A DNA stretch of 64,000 nt from Hyaloscypha bicolor E (lineage: Eukaryota > Ascomycota > Leotiomycetes > Helotiales > Hyaloscyphaceae): NCBI RefSeq assembly GCF_002865645.1, contig NW_020194685.1, forward strand, positions 1,316,807-1,380,806, given 5' to 3'. The notes beneath the pieces are model-generated. The model was given only the letters and a program-made list of their open reading frames with translations. It was not told where the DNA came from and searched no databases. The translations under genes and the position numbers were made by a program. Of the stretch, positions 47,609 through 57,297 are shown piece after piece. The number at the start of each line of letters is the position of its first letter. The stretch's first letter is position 1.

Positions 47609-48043
47609 CTATCCAAGAGCACTAGGCGGAGGCTCTTCAGGCGCCCCCCTCATATCACGAGACACTTTCTGGATGGATGCCGATGGTGATTTGATGTTAA
47701 TGACCTTATTTTGATTCGCTTTTCGGTGTCCGAGTTCGTCTTGGAATCGGAAAGTTTTGGCAACTGCCTTGACTGCGCACGTGGAAGGATGTAACACTTC
47801 TGGAGCTTCCTGATCTCCAAGTAAACAGTCGCGCATACTTTGCCGCCAAACGTGGTATCGAGTTGGCTTATGCGTTTGCTTGAGATAGAGCTTCATGCCA
47901 ATTTGCCAATTTTTCATATTGCGCCTAACTTGAACTACAGCATAAGAGCAGTCATCCCTATCCGCTTTGATCCGTTGTATCAATTGCTGAACATTACTGC
48001 CAACAAGATCAATCAAGTGTTCTCGGAGTTCTTTGACCTCCAT
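47609..48043 (-). CDS. Possible hypothetical protein, 144 aa
   Basis: A single ATG-started frame (MEVKELREHLIDLVGSNVQQ) runs 144 codons and ends PEEPPPSALG. The N-terminal third looks helical and amphipathic; the rest is basic (KLYLKQTHKPTRYHVWRQSM). No domain is recognised. No introns are needed, and the upstream frame closes at a TGA about 20 nt before the ATG. It could be a small real gene, the last exon of a decayed gene, or chance. The surrounding 1.7 kb has no other coding signal. Confidence 0.3.
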   Translation of the reverse strand: MEVKELREHLIDLVGSNVQQLIQRIKADRDDCSYAVVQVRRNMKNWQIGMKLYLKQTHKPTRYHVWRQSMRDCLLGDQEAPEVLHPSTCAVKAVAKTFRFQDELGHRKANQNKVINIKSPSASIQKVSRDMRGAPEEPPPSALG

Positions 48044-48913
48044 AGCACTTCTGATCTTTTGGTGGGTTCAGGGCTCATTTAGAACATCAGGGAGAGCGGT
48101 AGGACTTTGATCATTATCTGAAAGGATTAGACCCTTCGCTCGAGACTTGTCATTGCTGTCTTGCTGATGAATTCCAAGCCGGATGACTTGTAATGTGGAT
48201 CACATCCTCCAATAACTCTGCGGATCTTGGGGGCTTGTAGTAGTTTGGAGCCGAGTATTTCAGTCTTCTTGGAAAGACAACATGAGCTGAAACTCGAGAT
48301 ATAACGAGAAAATTGGTTCTTCTTCCAAATCGTGACGCTCTAATGGACCTTCCTGGTCACCGAGGGGCTCTGTCCACCGTTGTAAGAGCGCGGTTACTTG
48401 GATGTGAGAAATACCGAAAATCCCGGGTTGACGAGATCAAGAGAAGCACACTTTTGTCATGAGGGCAACACCGATCTATGTTGACTTACATCGACACCAA
48501 CTTGAAGGCTTCGATCTAGTCTTCGGGATCCGGGATTGCTGCTCATGGAGGCTCGATCGTACGGGTGCTGTCAATGTGGCCCTTGCCCGGTTGGGTTTGC
48601 AAGATCATGGCAGTGAAAGTTGAATATTCCGTCAATATGCAGAGGAAATCCTTTCACGTATTTTTGGGGCTGGCCATCGGCAAATATGAAGCTCCGATGG
48701 AGCTTTTTAAAAAAAAATTAAAAAATGAGCCCTGGAGTTTAACCGGGAAGGTTGGGCGCATCGAAATTCAGATGAGAACGGAAATAGCCGTCTGCAGGGG
48801 CTGGGCTAGCTTACTTGCCGTCAATGGATTCGCAAGCTGTCCGTCTCCAGGCCCACAGCAAACATGCGATCACCCAAAATCTAAGAACACCACTCTTTCC
48901 CTCTTCTAAGAAA
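48044..48913. other. Gene-poor stretch left of the Yip1-family gene
   Basis: About 870 bp without a convincing gene. A 114-codon frame at 48565 lacks any motif and contains an A-run (48708..48719). The right end is the promoter of the Yip1-family gene. Confidence 0.55.
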
Positions 48914-49876
48914 ATGTCCGGAGCTGGGTATGATGTTGTAGTCGACGTCGACGAGGAGGTAAGCGCGTCGTGAGTGTGCGCGGCGTGAGCCTCAGTTAAT
49001 CACAACGCAGGGCGACCTTGGACATACAGACCTTCAAGAGGACCTCGAATTCCACTCGTCCAACTTCAACACCGACGCCTCCACCAGCTCAAGAAAGCTT
49101 CCTGGTTCTTCCCCAGGATTGCCACCTCCCGCAACAACTGGAAGCGGCTCTTCCAAACGCTTCCTCTGGACCCTGTCCTTCTACGCGCAATTCTTCGATG
49201 TGGACACGAGCTCCGTATTAGCAAGATGTTGGGCGGCGTTGTACCCACGGGCGAACTTCCTCGATGTTCTAGAGGGAAATCCTGACCTTTATGGGCCTAT
49301 TTGGATTGCAACAACTGTGGTTTTCATTTTGTTCCTTGGTGGGACAATCAGCAAGTACTTGGCCGAGACGGGCCAAGGGCATTTTGTGTATGACTTCAGA
49401 CTGCTAAGTGGTGTGTATAACTCTTATGGGAGAAATTTGGCATAGCTGATTTTCAAACAGGTGCTGCTGGACTCATCTATGGCTACACCCTCGTCATTCC
49501 CATCGTCCTCTTCCTCGCCCTGAAATACTTTGGCAGCGAATCCGCCAACCTCCTCGAATGCTGGGCTCTCTATGGCTACTCGAACCTTATCTGGATCCCT
49601 GTTGCTCTTATCTCATGGTCTCCTATTTCGATCCTGAACTACGTCTTTGTCGGAGTTGGGTTTGGTTTGAGTGTGGCATTCTTGCTCCGAAATTTATACC
49701 CCGTCTTGAGCGCTACAGATAAGCAGACTAGCAAGATCTTGCTCATCTTAGTAGTGGTGTTTCATGCATTTCTAGCCATTTTCATCAAAGTTCTCTTCTT
49801 CGCACCTGCGCGGAAAACGACAGAAGACCCTACACCAGTCAAAGACGGTGAGAGTACGAGGCTATTTATGTTTTGA
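48914..49876 (+). CDS. Yip1-domain Golgi membrane protein (YIPF1/2-like)
   Basis: Three exons, 48914..48958, 49011..49410 and 49461..49876, encode 286 aa; introns are 52 and 50 nt. The N-terminal about 65 residues are acidic and Ser-rich and lie in the cytosol. The Yip1 domain follows, with DLYGPIWIATTVVFILFLGG, the motif LLSGAAGLIYGYTL formed across intron 2, LLECWALYGYSNLIWIPVAL, and about five membrane helices in all. The last helix reads KILLILVVVFHAFLAIFIKV. Yip1-family proteins bind Rab GTPases and work in ER-Golgi traffic (family knowledge). The DLYGPIWI block is closest in style to YIPF1/YIPF2 and fungal Yip proteins; the subfamily call is tentative. Confidence 0.85.
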
Positions 49877-50051
49877 TTGAGGGGGGTTGGGATGTAGGAT
49901 TTAGTGCAGGCTTCAGCTCGGAGCATCCAAAACAAATTTATCTCTTTGCCAGAATCTCCACGTGGTGCACTGTGCCGTAGTCTAACACTTTACCATTATA
50001 TCAACTCCGTGATCATCTCTGCTTTGTAGCCTCCCTTAATCAAACCAGCCT

Positions 50052-50630
50052 TTACCTCACAGCCTCCTTCTCCCCACCCCTCTTCTCCCAATCTAACCAA
50101 CTCCCTGAATACTCCCCCACCCTCTCCCACCCCGCCTGCCTCGCCAGCTCCGCGGCCGCCCGACTCCTCACCCCCGCCTTACAATAAAAGACCACCTCCT
50201 TCTCCTTTCCTGGCCTCTCAAAGCCCATCCTATCCTCAAACTCTTCCGGACTTATAAAGAAGGCGTCTGGTTTTGATGTGATTGGGATGTTGATCGAGCC
50301 GGGGATTGTGCCGGTTGCTTGCAGCTCCGAAGGCTCGCGGGTGTCGATTAGAATTCGGTCCGTAGAGGGATTGGAGAGGTGGGCTTGTACCTGGTTGGTG
50401 TTAGATGGGTGAAGAGAGGGGAGAGGTGAGGGGAGACGCACGTCTTCGAAGAAGTAGATTTTGCTGGCTTTGGGGACATGGGAGTATGGTCTGAAGTGTG
50501 ACGATGCAAAAAGAGAGGGTGGGGCTGGAATTCGCGCACTGGGCAGGACTCTCAGTTGTCGAGCTGCTTTTGGGAGTGAGGACCTTGAGGCCCGTAGTAT
50601 GATGGAGGTGGCGAGGCGTGGAGTGTTCAT
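50052..50630 (-). CDS. Mitochondrial single-domain rhodanese
   Basis: Two exons, 50630..50442 and 50390..50052, encode 175 aa. The 51-nt intron (GTGCGT...CTAACACCAACCAG) is in phase 0 and has no stop, so retention would only add 17 residues. It was removed because KIYFFED|VQAHLSNPSTDRI fits the family. The N-terminus (MNTPRLATSIILRASRSSLP) is basic and Ser-rich with no acid residues, as in a mitochondrial targeting peptide. The rhodanese domain has ILIDTREPSELQ, GTIPGSINIPI and the active-site loop FYCKAGVRSRAAAELA with the catalytic Cys present. It is probably a thiosulfate sulfurtransferase or persulfide carrier; the closest yeast relatives are Rdl1/Rdl2-type proteins. It looks intact. Confidence 0.87.
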   Translation of the reverse strand: MNTPRLATSIILRASRSSLPKAARQLRVLPSARIPAPPSLFASSHFRPYSHVPKASKIYFFEDVRLPSPLPSLHPSNTNQVQAHLSNPSTDRILIDTREPSELQATGTIPGSINIPITSKPDAFFISPEEFEDRMGFERPGKEKEVVFYCKAGVRSRAAAELARQAGWERVGEYSGSWLDWEKRGGEKEAVR

Positions 50631-51505
50631 TTTGAGGTTGTTGTGTTGGGACGTTGGGCTTGAGGCGGTGGTATTCCAAGCAAGCTCTTTTCTGTACCAA
50701 GCGCTAGAAGCTACCCCGGATTTCGCCTCGGCTGCATTGACGACATGTAAGGCACTAGACTTCTTGACAGTAGCTTGCCAGGAACATAAGCTCTCATAGT
50801 TGGAAAAAAAAATAGGTCTGTATCAGTTTATACGAGTAGAGAGGATTTTAGAAAATGTTTAATCTTAAAAGTCTGTTTCTCATTCAGACTATTTCTCTGA
50901 TGGCTGAGCTCCTCCTGCATCTCATACTTGTACTGCATGGCACGTCGCGGTGGACAGAAAAAGCGGCATTAGTACTCAGTGTCCCAACTCAAGATTGGGC
51001 ATTCAATTGTTACCAATAGGGCCACGAATTGAAATTCTAGAATTTCCGAGAGAACCGAAGGGGTATACTTTGAATGTACAATACTGCTGAGCACGTTGGG
51101 AGAGGAAGTATTTGTCATGTTCAACTTCACTTGGGACATTGAGAATTAGTGCCGCTTTTCCTGTCCACCAAGAGGGCACTTAAAGAGGCTGAGAATTCAT
51201 TTAAAGTCAACATATTAGAGTTTTATAACATCCTCGACCAGAACCAACAGTTTCTGCCACACTTTTACTTGAAAACGAATACCACCCGTCTTCTACAACG
51301 AGCTGTGTAGTTCCAGAGTCTATGTATACTTAAATCCACCAGTTCGAGTAGCAGAGAATCCCTTCAGACCATACTTCCCCTGAACCGCCTTCAACTTGGC
51401 GTAATTATTTCCCGGATAAGTCTGATATGGTACTTGGTTATCCGCCCCCCTTATTATCGTTAGTAACAAGGACGCCACTCTAATAGACATCCGTATGTGC
51501 TCTTT
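50631..51505. other. Intergenic between rhodanese and MFS genes
   Basis: About 875 bp with no gene. It includes the rhodanese promoter and AT-rich sequence before the 3' end of the minus-strand transporter. Confidence 0.6.
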
Positions 51506-53098
51506 TTAATCACTGCGATTAGGAACTTTGGGTACCAAGATCCAACTGGTACCCATTGCCACAATAAGTCCGACTAAAATTGGCTGCAAGACTTTCACAC
51601 CTGCCGAACTGGCGATAAAACCTGTGATGGAGGGGAATAACGAGCCTCCAGCCTGAGCCATGACAAAAACGAGCCCTTTGAAAGAATGTGTTAGTTCGTC
51701 AGAGTGTCAACCAGGTAGAGGCAAGACCAAGACTCACCGAGCGCTGAAGCCTTCACTGAGTTGGGAAATAATTTTGTGCCAACCGAAACGCCCTACCCAC
51801 CAACGTTAAGAGTTTGCTCAACACCGTTCAAGGGGACACATTAGGGGCGACTCACTATCGGGAATAGGGGACCGAAGAAAAACCCTAGCAAACTCAATGC
51901 AGTAGCGTTGGCGATAATATTTGGCACCAGCCAGAATATTAGCTGTAAGCCTAAGATAATGACGCAATACAGCAGAATCATTCGTCTCTCCCCAAAGCGA
52001 TGTGTTGGTTCTGCAAGCAATAACCTTCCTAGAAATAGACCTCCATAGAGACCGGCTGGAGTGTAACCCACTTGCGAAAGCTTTCCGTGGCGTACGTCCA
52101 CAAGATACTCAACCACCCAGCCTAGTTCGTATCTGTCAGAGATCTAATGTTGCCTCCTAGAGATCGGAATTTGACGTACCACCTGCTGTAATGCCAACGC
52201 CTAGACTGAAAAAGAAGAACAGGCTCAGTATCCAAACTACACGAAGCCGAAGGGTGTTCGCCATTCCGCTTAATGCCTCCCTGCCTCTGCCAGGGGCATT
52301 ATCATCTCCAGAAGTAGAGGCCTGCTTTGGAAGTATCCGTATAGAGCCTCGAAATGCTACGAGGACGCCGACCACGTTGACCACGCCAAGCCCAACGAGA
52401 AAGACATAAAACATACTCCACCTTGACTGCATTGACGACGCAATGGGAGTGGCGACAAATGGTGATACCAAAGCTCCAAGAGCATACATGGCATGAATAA
52501 ACCCGAGCCATCTGTGCGCCCCATTGACGGTGCTCACAAAGGTGTTGGAGTGCGAATCCTGAACCCCCATGCCCATGGAACAGATGAAGAAACTTGTGGC
52601 AAAGAGTCCAAAGGGAGGGTTCCAGAACCGAAGAACATTGGAAATGAGCTGAAAAACAGCCCCAATCGCTAGAATGGCACCAGTATCTAGATATTGCAAC
52701 ATGTGACTGTTTGCCGCCGCCGCAAGGAGCCATCCAACGAAGGACGCAGCGTAGCTATATCTCTGTGAGTGAGTGTTGTTGAATGCTACGAGCAAGAGAA
52801 AAGCAGGTAGAAGAATTTGGTGGGCTGCTTTGGAGGTCATTGCCTACATGATGGAGATGAAGCTTGTCCCAACATTGTAGCTGCGAAGCATGTAAGGGAT
52901 GAGCGGGCCTAGACTCCCATCAATTGTTCCAGCAACGAAGAAAGAGAAGCCGGAGCTCAGGAGCTTGAGAATGACCTTGCGGCTCAAAGGTGTTGGTTGC
53001 TCAGCGGACGCTACATTGCGTGCATCATCGAGAGATGTATTCTGAATGGTTTGGAGTTGAAGGCCACCAGAATCATGGGGCATTGCAGTGGCGCTCAT
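51506..53098 (-). CDS. MFS transporter, BSC6-like
   Basis: Five exons: 53098..52848, 52760..52180, 52121..51856, 51792..51738 and 51675..51506. They encode 440 aa. Each junction restores a membrane-helix motif: TSFISI|IYSYAASFVGWLL, ITAG|GWVVEYLVD, FGPLFPI|GVSVGTKLFP and ASALG|LVFVMAQAGGSLF. Intron 1 (87 nt) is open in another frame and can be mistaken for coding. About 11-12 hydrophobic helices are expected. Family landmarks are VGYTPAGLYGGLFLGRLLLA and AEPTHRFGERRMILLY. These match the major-facilitator group annotated in fungi as bypass-of-stop-codon protein 6. The substrate is unknown. The first exon is Ser/Gln-rich and cytosolic up to the first helix. It looks intact. Confidence 0.85.
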
Positions 53099-53558
53099 TG
53101 CGAAATGAGATGTCTTCCGTTGCGAGGGTATTGAAAGACACAAGAGCTCCCATTAAGTAGAGTTATATACTTTGTCTGTCGCGTATACTCTCCTTCAATG
53201 GAGTCCTGGGCTTTTGAGACCTTGGACTCTTGAACAGAGTGATGGGAACCGGGCCGGCGATCCGTCGTCGATCTTCGGAACACGGCAACTGGAGGTGGCT
53301 GTCACATCGCGATAACCAATTATCTGTGGTCCCGATCTAAACGCGGTGAGTGCCATTGCATTTCGAGTGGGCGGAGTTGATGTAGAAGCAAGGGTAAATT
53401 TACAACGAATGAAATCTTGGCGACGTTGAGCACTCAGGGGCAGTTTTGCGGGGTCGCTTGAGAAAAGCCGGGGTTCTGCCGAGCAAAACTCAACGCGACC
53501 AAGACGCGTTCAAAAATAACAACGAACATCACGAATCTTGAGCATCAACCTGCGCAAC
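53099..53558. other. Divergent promoter of MFS gene and ask1
   Basis: This 460-bp shared upstream region has no internal gene. A 62-codon minus frame continues out of the MFS 5' end in another phase. Confidence 0.65.
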
Positions 53559-54870
53559 ATGTCTCAGTCAAGCACATCAGCAGCGCGACCCTTGTCTCTC
53601 ACCGAAGAGCTTGAGAAATTGGAGCAAAGCATCACATTAACACTCCAAGAGATTGACCACAATTTCAGCCGAGCACACCGAATTGTCACCTCCAGTATCT
53701 TGCCAATTGTTGAGCAGTATGCAGAGCATTCGAATGCGGTTTGGGAAGGGTCAAAGGTTGGCAGATTCTCTCCACGTCTGAAAACGCAAGCTGATCCGTG
53801 GGTAGTTTTGGAAACAATTCTTTGAAGCAAGTGCCAATGTTTCTCTGTCTGGTGTCGAAGAACGAGATGAGGACGATGATCTCTCTTACACCCAGTCCCA
53901 CGAGAATGCAAGCACGTACGCAACTTCAACTTCACAGCGTAGAGATGATACACTTCATCCTGATGGCGAAGAGCACGAAACCTACGACCAGGCAGATGAT
54001 TCTCTTCTCGATAATGTTGACATTAGTGGCAGCACACCTCGGGCTCCACGGCCAAGGAGTGCCACAGAGGAGAAGCCCAAGTTTGCCGATTATCCGTCAC
54101 CTTACGAAGAATTGAAGCAAGAACTCAAGGGTGGAGCGAAGGAGCAGGATGACGGTAATACACAGATTGCTCCAGCAACACCAGGCGCTCAATCTCGGAT
54201 TCCGGATATGTCTATGACACCAACTTCATCGCCGTTCGATCCGACTTCTTACTTTCAATCTACTGTGCAGCGAAAGCCTGGGCAAGATCCTCTGCTACAC
54301 CGAATTCTGGATAAGAACTATCGCGTGCAAGCTACACCCCATACCACTCGCAAGGAGCACAGAACCCCGGCGAGCAAACCCTCCTGGCGAGACACGACGT
54401 CTCCTATGTCTTCCCCACCAGCTGCGGCACCACAGTTGCACGCTGAGATCTTCAGTTCGCCAATCAGACAGCAATACAGCAAACCGACCGCACCAAGAAC
54501 TCCGGGAGTGAGCGTTCTGCCCTCGAGGAGCAAGGCAAAGGAGGCGGCAGCTAAGCCTCCAAAGAAGGACGAAATCAGTTGGGAAAGCGACAGCGATGAA
54601 GATGCCGAGGGTGTCTACAGAGAATTGGGGATGAGCCCACCCAAGACCATTCAATTTTCACTGCTTCAGTCAAGGCTGCTACAAACTCCAGGCAAGTACT
54701 CTGGACCTTGGGATTTCTTTCATGGCTGACACGAGACAGCACGCGAAGCTAGTAAGCGGATCGTTGAGGACTTGCTTACAACCGCAGGAGCAGGACTGGA
54801 TGATACAGATGGCCTTGATGACAGTCCTAGTGTTGTAGCTATGAAGAACGATTTGGATGATAGTTTTTAG
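53559..54870 (+). CDS. ask1: DASH complex subunit Ask1
   Basis: Three exons, 53559..53756, 53806..54691 and 54740..54870, encode 404 aa. Intron 1 (49 nt, GTTGGC donor) joins AVWEGSK to FWKQFFEASANVSLSG. Intron 2 (48 nt) is GC-AG with donor GCAAGT and joins LLQTP to AREASKRIVEDLL. The Ask1 domain occupies the first about 85 residues (LSLTEELEKLEQSITLTLQE, IDHNFSRAHRIVTSSILPIV). The rest is Ser/Pro-rich with SP/TP sites suited to Cdk phosphorylation, ending DEISWESDSDEDAEG and a conserved C-terminal helix. DASH rings couple kinetochores to microtubule ends (family knowledge). It is intact if intron 2 is accepted; reading through it would end the protein early. Confidence 0.92.
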
Positions 54871-55195
54871 GGAAAGCCTTCCATTAATGTAGTAATCTAT
54901 CAAGGACTTTTAATTCCCGAAAGCATACCAAGACCTGGAATGCCCGTACACTTCCTTCAAAACCCTGTCGACCGTTTCCATTTTACATTTTGCCAATCTT
55001 GGGCCGACCGAGATTTACCAACTCCTTGACGCCTTGCTTCCGAAACCTTGTGTCCCATTGCTGATATAAACAAACAAATTTGAAGAGGGTGGCACGCCGG
55101 TCATTTGACGGAAGCAAGGTAGAAGAATGCTGCCCCCGTTTCTTTTCTCGCTATATCGACAGTCTGATCAGCTCTAGTTTCTCTTTGGTATTAGG
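54871..55195. other. Convergent 3' region of ask1 and the next gene
   Basis: About 325 bp holding 3' UTRs. No gene is recognised; the overlapping plus-strand frame at 55080 is antisense to the next gene. Confidence 0.6.
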
Positions 55196-55569
55196 TCAGA
55201 TCGGCTCACCATTATACTCAGGTAATTGCTTAGACTCACGAGTCTTCACGACCTCCTTCTCCTTGACAACATTGGATGCTGCCTCGGCATCCTTCCGAGC
55301 TCGGTGCTCCTTGTAGGAGACCGGCAGCTTCCTCTTGACGGAGTCCTTGATTAATCCGACAGTCGAGGAGAAGGTGGATGTGCTGGCCATTGAGGCAGCG
55401 TCTACATCCTTTGCTGGCTTGGCGGGTTTAATCTTAGGTGAGGCAGGATGAAACCACGATGGTGGCTTTTCGTTGGGATACTCTGTTTGATGTTAGTAAC
55501 AAAATTGGGAAGCTCTGGAGTGTATGAGAACATACGATTCGCAAGGGCGGCTGGGAATCCGTTAGGCAT
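55196..55569 (-). CDS. Small fungal protein, 106 aa
   Basis: Two exons, 55569..55536 and 55482..55196, encode 106 aa. The intron is 53 nt (GTATGT...AACAG), interrupting the codon after MPNGFPAALAN so that the frame resumes as QYPNEKPPSWFHPASP. The sequence is charged and lacks hydrophobic segments: a Pro-rich N-terminal part, then STFSSTVGLIKDSVKRKL, then a Lys/Glu-rich helix (RKDAEAASNVVKEKEVVKTR). I do not recognise a named domain; the style matches small conserved Pezizomycotina proteins. The clean splice and ATG context favour a real gene. A role is not known. Confidence 0.65.
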
Positions 55570-56820
55570 GTTGATTGATTGTGAGGTTGTTGTTACTTGA
55601 GTATTACGTATATCGAGAGTCTTATGACTGGAGGTGGAATTGCTTGTTGCTCTTGCGTGATCTTGTTCTTTAAACTTATGACAATATTCTGATGGACAAT
55701 TCCAATTCAAAGGCAGGAAGCCCTTCATATATAGCTCAGGTAAGAGTCACAGGCATCCCATCTCATATGCACGCCCTGCACCCCAACTACGGCATGTCAA
55801 GCATCAAGCCTCAAAGCCTTTCCATCCGCCTCCTGAGACGCCTTACCCCGAACTGCTCTCCGGTATCCATTCACAGCCTCCCTCCTCTCCCATGCGACGC
55901 AACCGTGAAAGCCGACTGGCTGCTCTAGCGAACTCCGGGGCAGCAAGTGTAAGCATCGCCAAGGATCCACAACGTTTTCCCGACCGGTGACTCAGGCACG
56001 ACACAGCCTTTCATCAAGCTTTCTTCCTTGTCAATTCTCGCAATCACTTTGGTCAATTTGGGTTATGGTGCTTGTCAGAAGCCGACGGGATGATGTTACT
56101 GTACTGGAAATTCAGCTAGTTGAGGCTATTTCGTGTGGAGATGGTTCACCACCTCGTGAGACTGTGAGACTTCAAAATGAATCTTAGAGGATGGGATAGA
56201 TGACAGTATCCAACACAGCCCCTGAGCCTTTTCTATTCCCAGGCCGGCCAATAAGTGCCAAGATATTTCACCACCCCTTCGACCTCTCTGCTTTCGTAGC
56301 TACTCGGCCAGCCTTGGCTACGCTTTCTTCCCCTCATTCGTCATCACCCTGCTTAGAAATCCACACATTCAATCATCCCATTTCCAACTCCCATTCGGTG
56401 TCCAAGCATTGTTGCCTAACGGAGTACACGAATATACGTTCATAATCGACCAGGCAAACAACGGAGTTCAAAAGCTTATGTAGGTTAAGCTACGCAGGTA
56501 CCTGCTGCCTTTTGGTTGACACACTTCCGTAAACCGGCTCGACCTTAGGTTATCAGATTGTTAGTGGATGGAAGAGTGGACCGTGAGGCCATGACATAGC
56601 GTGGCATGCCGAACCTGCTTTGAAGGCTGCGGGTCTGAGGCAGAGTGCTTATAGTAGAGTTCGAAATCGGCTTCAGTTCCAATACTCAATGATTTTATTT
56701 TGACCCACATTTTATGCGGCACTAACCCTCTCTGGCTAGCCTGATTCAGACCCGTACTTCGTACACTCGCTTAATTCCCTGTTCTGGGTGTCACGTGGAC
56801 CACTGCCTGAGGATTAGCCG
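55570..56820. other. Gene-free boundary before the RIP-like island
   Basis: About 1.25 kb without a convincing gene. A 78-codon plus frame at 55692 lacks motifs. It marks the edge between the conserved block on the left and the nonsense-rich genes on the right. A CACGTG hexamer lies near 56793. Confidence 0.55.
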
Positions 56821-57081
56821 ATGCCGGCGGATATCACCTCCTAGCACTTGTACCTCGAACGGCCTAGGACCTACAACCTCATCCCAACCCTCGTCGCAAC
56901 AGATGGAAACAAAATGGTACGGTTGAAAGATGTGCAGGGCAGGATTTACCGCTTCAAGAACGAGTCGGAATGCTTAAAGTTGGGAATTCTTACTCCTGTT
57001 ATCCAAGACGTCGTGCGCTGCCACATGGTCCTGGTCTTGGATGTTGTGCCGGCGAAGAAAGATTACGTGAAAATAATGACA
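56821..57081 (+). pseudogene. 5' exon fragment with in-frame TAG
   Basis: The frame starts at ATG 56821 (MPADITS) and meets TAG at 56842..56844, immediately before HLYLERPRTYNL. It then stays open for 79 more codons: NKMVRLKDVQGRIYRFKNES and LTPVIQDVVRCHMVLVLDVV, up to KIMT and a consensus GTAAGT donor at 57082. No second exon follows, because the 3' end of the NLR gene on the other strand begins at 57115. This looks like the first exon of a conserved fungal gene that lost the rest and acquired one nonsense codon (CAG would fit). I recall the block from uncharacterised fungal proteins but cannot name a domain. Confidence 0.55.
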
Positions 57082-57297
57082 GTAAGTGCGTAAAGCTTTA
57101 CAGTAAGCTAGTTATTAGTAAATAACCTTTAACCCTTCTTTGAATCCGATAATAGAAACTCTCCCTGATAGGTATCCTAAGACAAGACTTTGGTTCCAAA
57201 CAGCTACACAGCTTGGTTGTCGGTATTCAAGAGGTAGCCAGAGAAATTTTGTGCCCCCTTCTACTACCCAATTATTTGACACAAGTAGAGTATTCAC

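Noticed and set aside
52761..52847. ATG-started minus-strand frame leading into the MFS transporter
   Set aside because: This segment is intron 1 of the transporter; splicing around it joins TSFISI to IYSYAASFVG, the expected first-helix region.
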